A DNA stretch of 5,091 nucleotides from Pseudomonas sp. (GTDB taxonomy: Bacteria; Pseudomonadota; Gammaproteobacteria; Pseudomonadales; Pseudomonadaceae). Positions 3,816 to 5,091 of this stretch are shown here, one piece after another. Where the stretch lies: positions 474 through 5,564 of the forward strand of contig DQAA01000410.1 in NCBI GenBank assembly GCA_003523465.1. Direction: 5' to 3'. Every line of letters begins with the position of its first letter. The stretch's first letter is position 1. Position numbers and translations under genes: made by a program. Below the pieces are notes generated by a model. That model was not told where the DNA came from and searched no databases. It saw only the letters and a program-made list of their open reading frames with translations.

Positions 3816-5091
3816 ACATCCTGCTTATTTGCCAGTGCGACAAACGGGCGCTGGTGGAAACCCGACGCATCCTCGACCAATTTGCCGAACGCCGTGGCGA
3901 ACGGACCTGGCAGACGCCCATCACCCAAGCCGGCCTCGACACCCTGCGCCGCCTGCTGAAGAAAACCGCCCGACGCAATACCGCCGTCGCCTGCCACTGG
4001 ATCCGCGGCCTCGATCACAGCGAATTGCTGTGGATCGTCGGCGACGCGGGGCGCTTCAACGAGCAAGGCGCAGTACCGACGAACAGCACCCGCCGCGATG
4101 TGCTGCGCAAGCACGACGAAAATGACTGGCACAGCGCCGAAGACATCCGTCTGCTGGCGCAGATGGCCGCACTGTTGCACGACCTCGGCAAAGCCAGCAC
4201 GGCCTTTCAGGCACGACTTCGCCAGCACTCGGCAACCCGCAATCTCTATCGCCATGAATGGGTGTCGCTGCGCCTGTTCCTGGCCTTCGTAGGTGACGAT
4301 GACGACGCCGGCTGGCTGCAACGTCTTGCGTCATCCGACCCGCAATACGACCACTACTGGCTGGCGGCACATCGCTTCAAACGCGATGGCCTGGATGCCG
4401 ACACTCCGCCGCCCTTCCGCAACCTGCCTCCGCTAGCAGCGGCCATCGCCTGGCTGGTTGTCAGCCACCACCGCTTGCCCACGCTGCCGGTCGACGAACA
4501 TCACCAGCAACAGGAAAAACCTCGCTTCGGCGCACGCTCGAAAACCTTCAATCCCAAGCGCCTGCACAACATCCTCGACGGGATTACCCATCAATGGAAC
4601 GAGCTGGGCAACAACGCGCCTACCGCGGATATCCAGCCCTATTGGCAGTTCGACCAGCCATTACCCGTCGCGCTGCCGAAATGGCGAACCCAGGCCGCCA
4701 AGCTTGCACAACGCCTTCTGGCGTTGCAGAACAAGCCAGGCAAGGGCGACTGGCTAGCGAACCCCTACATCATGCATCTGGCCCGACTCAGCCTGATGCT
4801 CGCCGATCATCACTATTCCAGCCTGGCCCCCGAAGACGCTCGACGTGTGAAGGGCGATAGCGACTACACCGTGTTCGCCAACACTCACAGCGACGGAACA
4901 CTGAAGCAGCCCCTGGACGAGCACTTGCTGGGCGTCGCAAGAATGAGCGGCAGCGTCGTTCATGGCCTGCCGGGCTTCGAGCGCCATCTGCCGCGCCTGC
5001 TGCGCCATCGTGGCCTGCGCAAGCGCAGCGGCAACGAGCGCTTTCGCTGGCAGGACAAGGCCGCCGACGCCAGCAGCAGCCTGCGTACCCA
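3812..5091 (+). CDS. cas3: Cas2-Cas3 fusion nuclease-helicase, type I-F (partial, runs off the window)
   Basis: The first 426 residues of the roughly 1,075-residue I-F Cas2-3 fusion (cas2-3, Csy system). Residues 1-95 are the Cas2-like domain (MNILLICQCDKRALVETRR...LLWIVGDAGRFNEQGAVPT). The HD nuclease domain follows: H107 in DWHSAED, the signature H123-D124 in ALLHDLGKAS, H148 in RHEWVSLR, H219-H220 in SHHRLP, and D332-H333-H334 in LADHHYSS. All expected metal ligands appear present. FRWQDKA (411-417) leads into the helicase domains beyond the window. Cas3 is recruited by the Csy surveillance complex to degrade target DNA, and the Cas2 part normally pairs with Cas1 for adaptation. The start is TTG at 3812, chosen because it gives the MNILL... 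N-terminus of the family and overlaps the cas1 stop as TTGA. No strong Shine-Dalgarno lies directly before it (TGGGG at 3796-3800 is the best), so translation probably depends on coupling to cas1. No frameshift or stop is seen up to the window edge, so interference looks intact as far as visible. Confidence 0.93.
   Translation, partial: MNILLICQCDKRALVETRRILDQFAERRGERTWQTPITQAGLDTLRRLLKKTARRNTAVACHWIRGLDHSELLWIVGDAGRFNEQGAVPTNSTRRDVLRKHDENDWHSAEDIRLLAQMAALLHDLGKASTAFQARLRQHSATRNLYRHEWVSLRLFLAFVGDDDDAGWLQRLASSDPQYDHYWLAAHRFKRDGLDADTPPPFRNLPPLAAAIAWLVVSHHRLPTLPVDEHHQQQEKPRFGARSKTFNPKRLHNILDGITHQWNELGNNAPTADIQPYWQFDQPLPVALPKWRTQAAKLAQRLLALQNKPGKGDWLANPYIMHLARLSLMLADHHYSSLAPEDARRVKGDSDYTVFANTHSDGTLKQPLDEHLLGVARMSGSVVHGLPGFERHLPRLLRHRGLRKRSGNERFRWQDKAADASSSLRT

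Noticed and set aside
3566..4321. Minus-strand open frame opposite cas1 and cas2-3
   Set aside because: It is a shadow frame. The opposite strand encodes recognisable Cas1 and Cas2-3 with catalytic motifs.

Overview
The window looks like a Pseudomonas-type gammaproteobacterial chromosome. GC content is high, with GC-rich third codon positions. An intergenic stretch carries a Pseudomonas-style REP hairpin, and the cas genes closely resemble the P. aeruginosa type I-F (Csy) system as I recall it. The exact species cannot be told from the sequence.

Layout from left to right. Bases 45-854 (+) encode a family 2 glycosyltransferase of the DPM1-like kind, closed by a strong bidirectional terminator. 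A REP-like hairpin follows. Next is a short type I-F CRISPR array (array 1, 1004-1211), whose leader lies on its right (about 1212-1341), so it is transcribed on the minus strand. A complete HipBA-type toxin-antitoxin operon follows (hipB 2634-2954, hipA 1417-2634, both minus), with operator-like repeats in front of hipB. A second short I-F array (array 2, 3120-3268) comes next, also minus-strand, with a leader (about 3269-3400) homologous to the first. Divergent from it, on the plus strand, the cas operon begins with cas1 (3504-3815) and cas2-3 (from 3812, running off the window). The remaining I-F genes (csy1, csy2, csy3, cas6f) would be expected downstream.

The most notable point is that cas1 is open and in frame but only 103 codons long. 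It has the normal N-terminus of an I-F Cas1 (about 83 residues) joined directly to the normal C-terminal tail (DFMIDSLKEIAEQ...). The central roughly 220 residues, which hold the integrase active site, are missing. The cas1 stop still overlaps the cas2-3 start. The system therefore looks able to interfere but unable to acquire spacers with this Cas1, which fits arrays holding only three and two spacers.

The second notable point is the arrangement leader 2 - array 2 - hipB - hipA - leader 1 - array 1 - terminator, all in one transcriptional direction. No convincing terminator separates array 2 from hipB. The toxin-antitoxin operon thus sits between two CRISPR arrays, each with its own leader carrying a consensus IHF site at the same distance from the first repeat.
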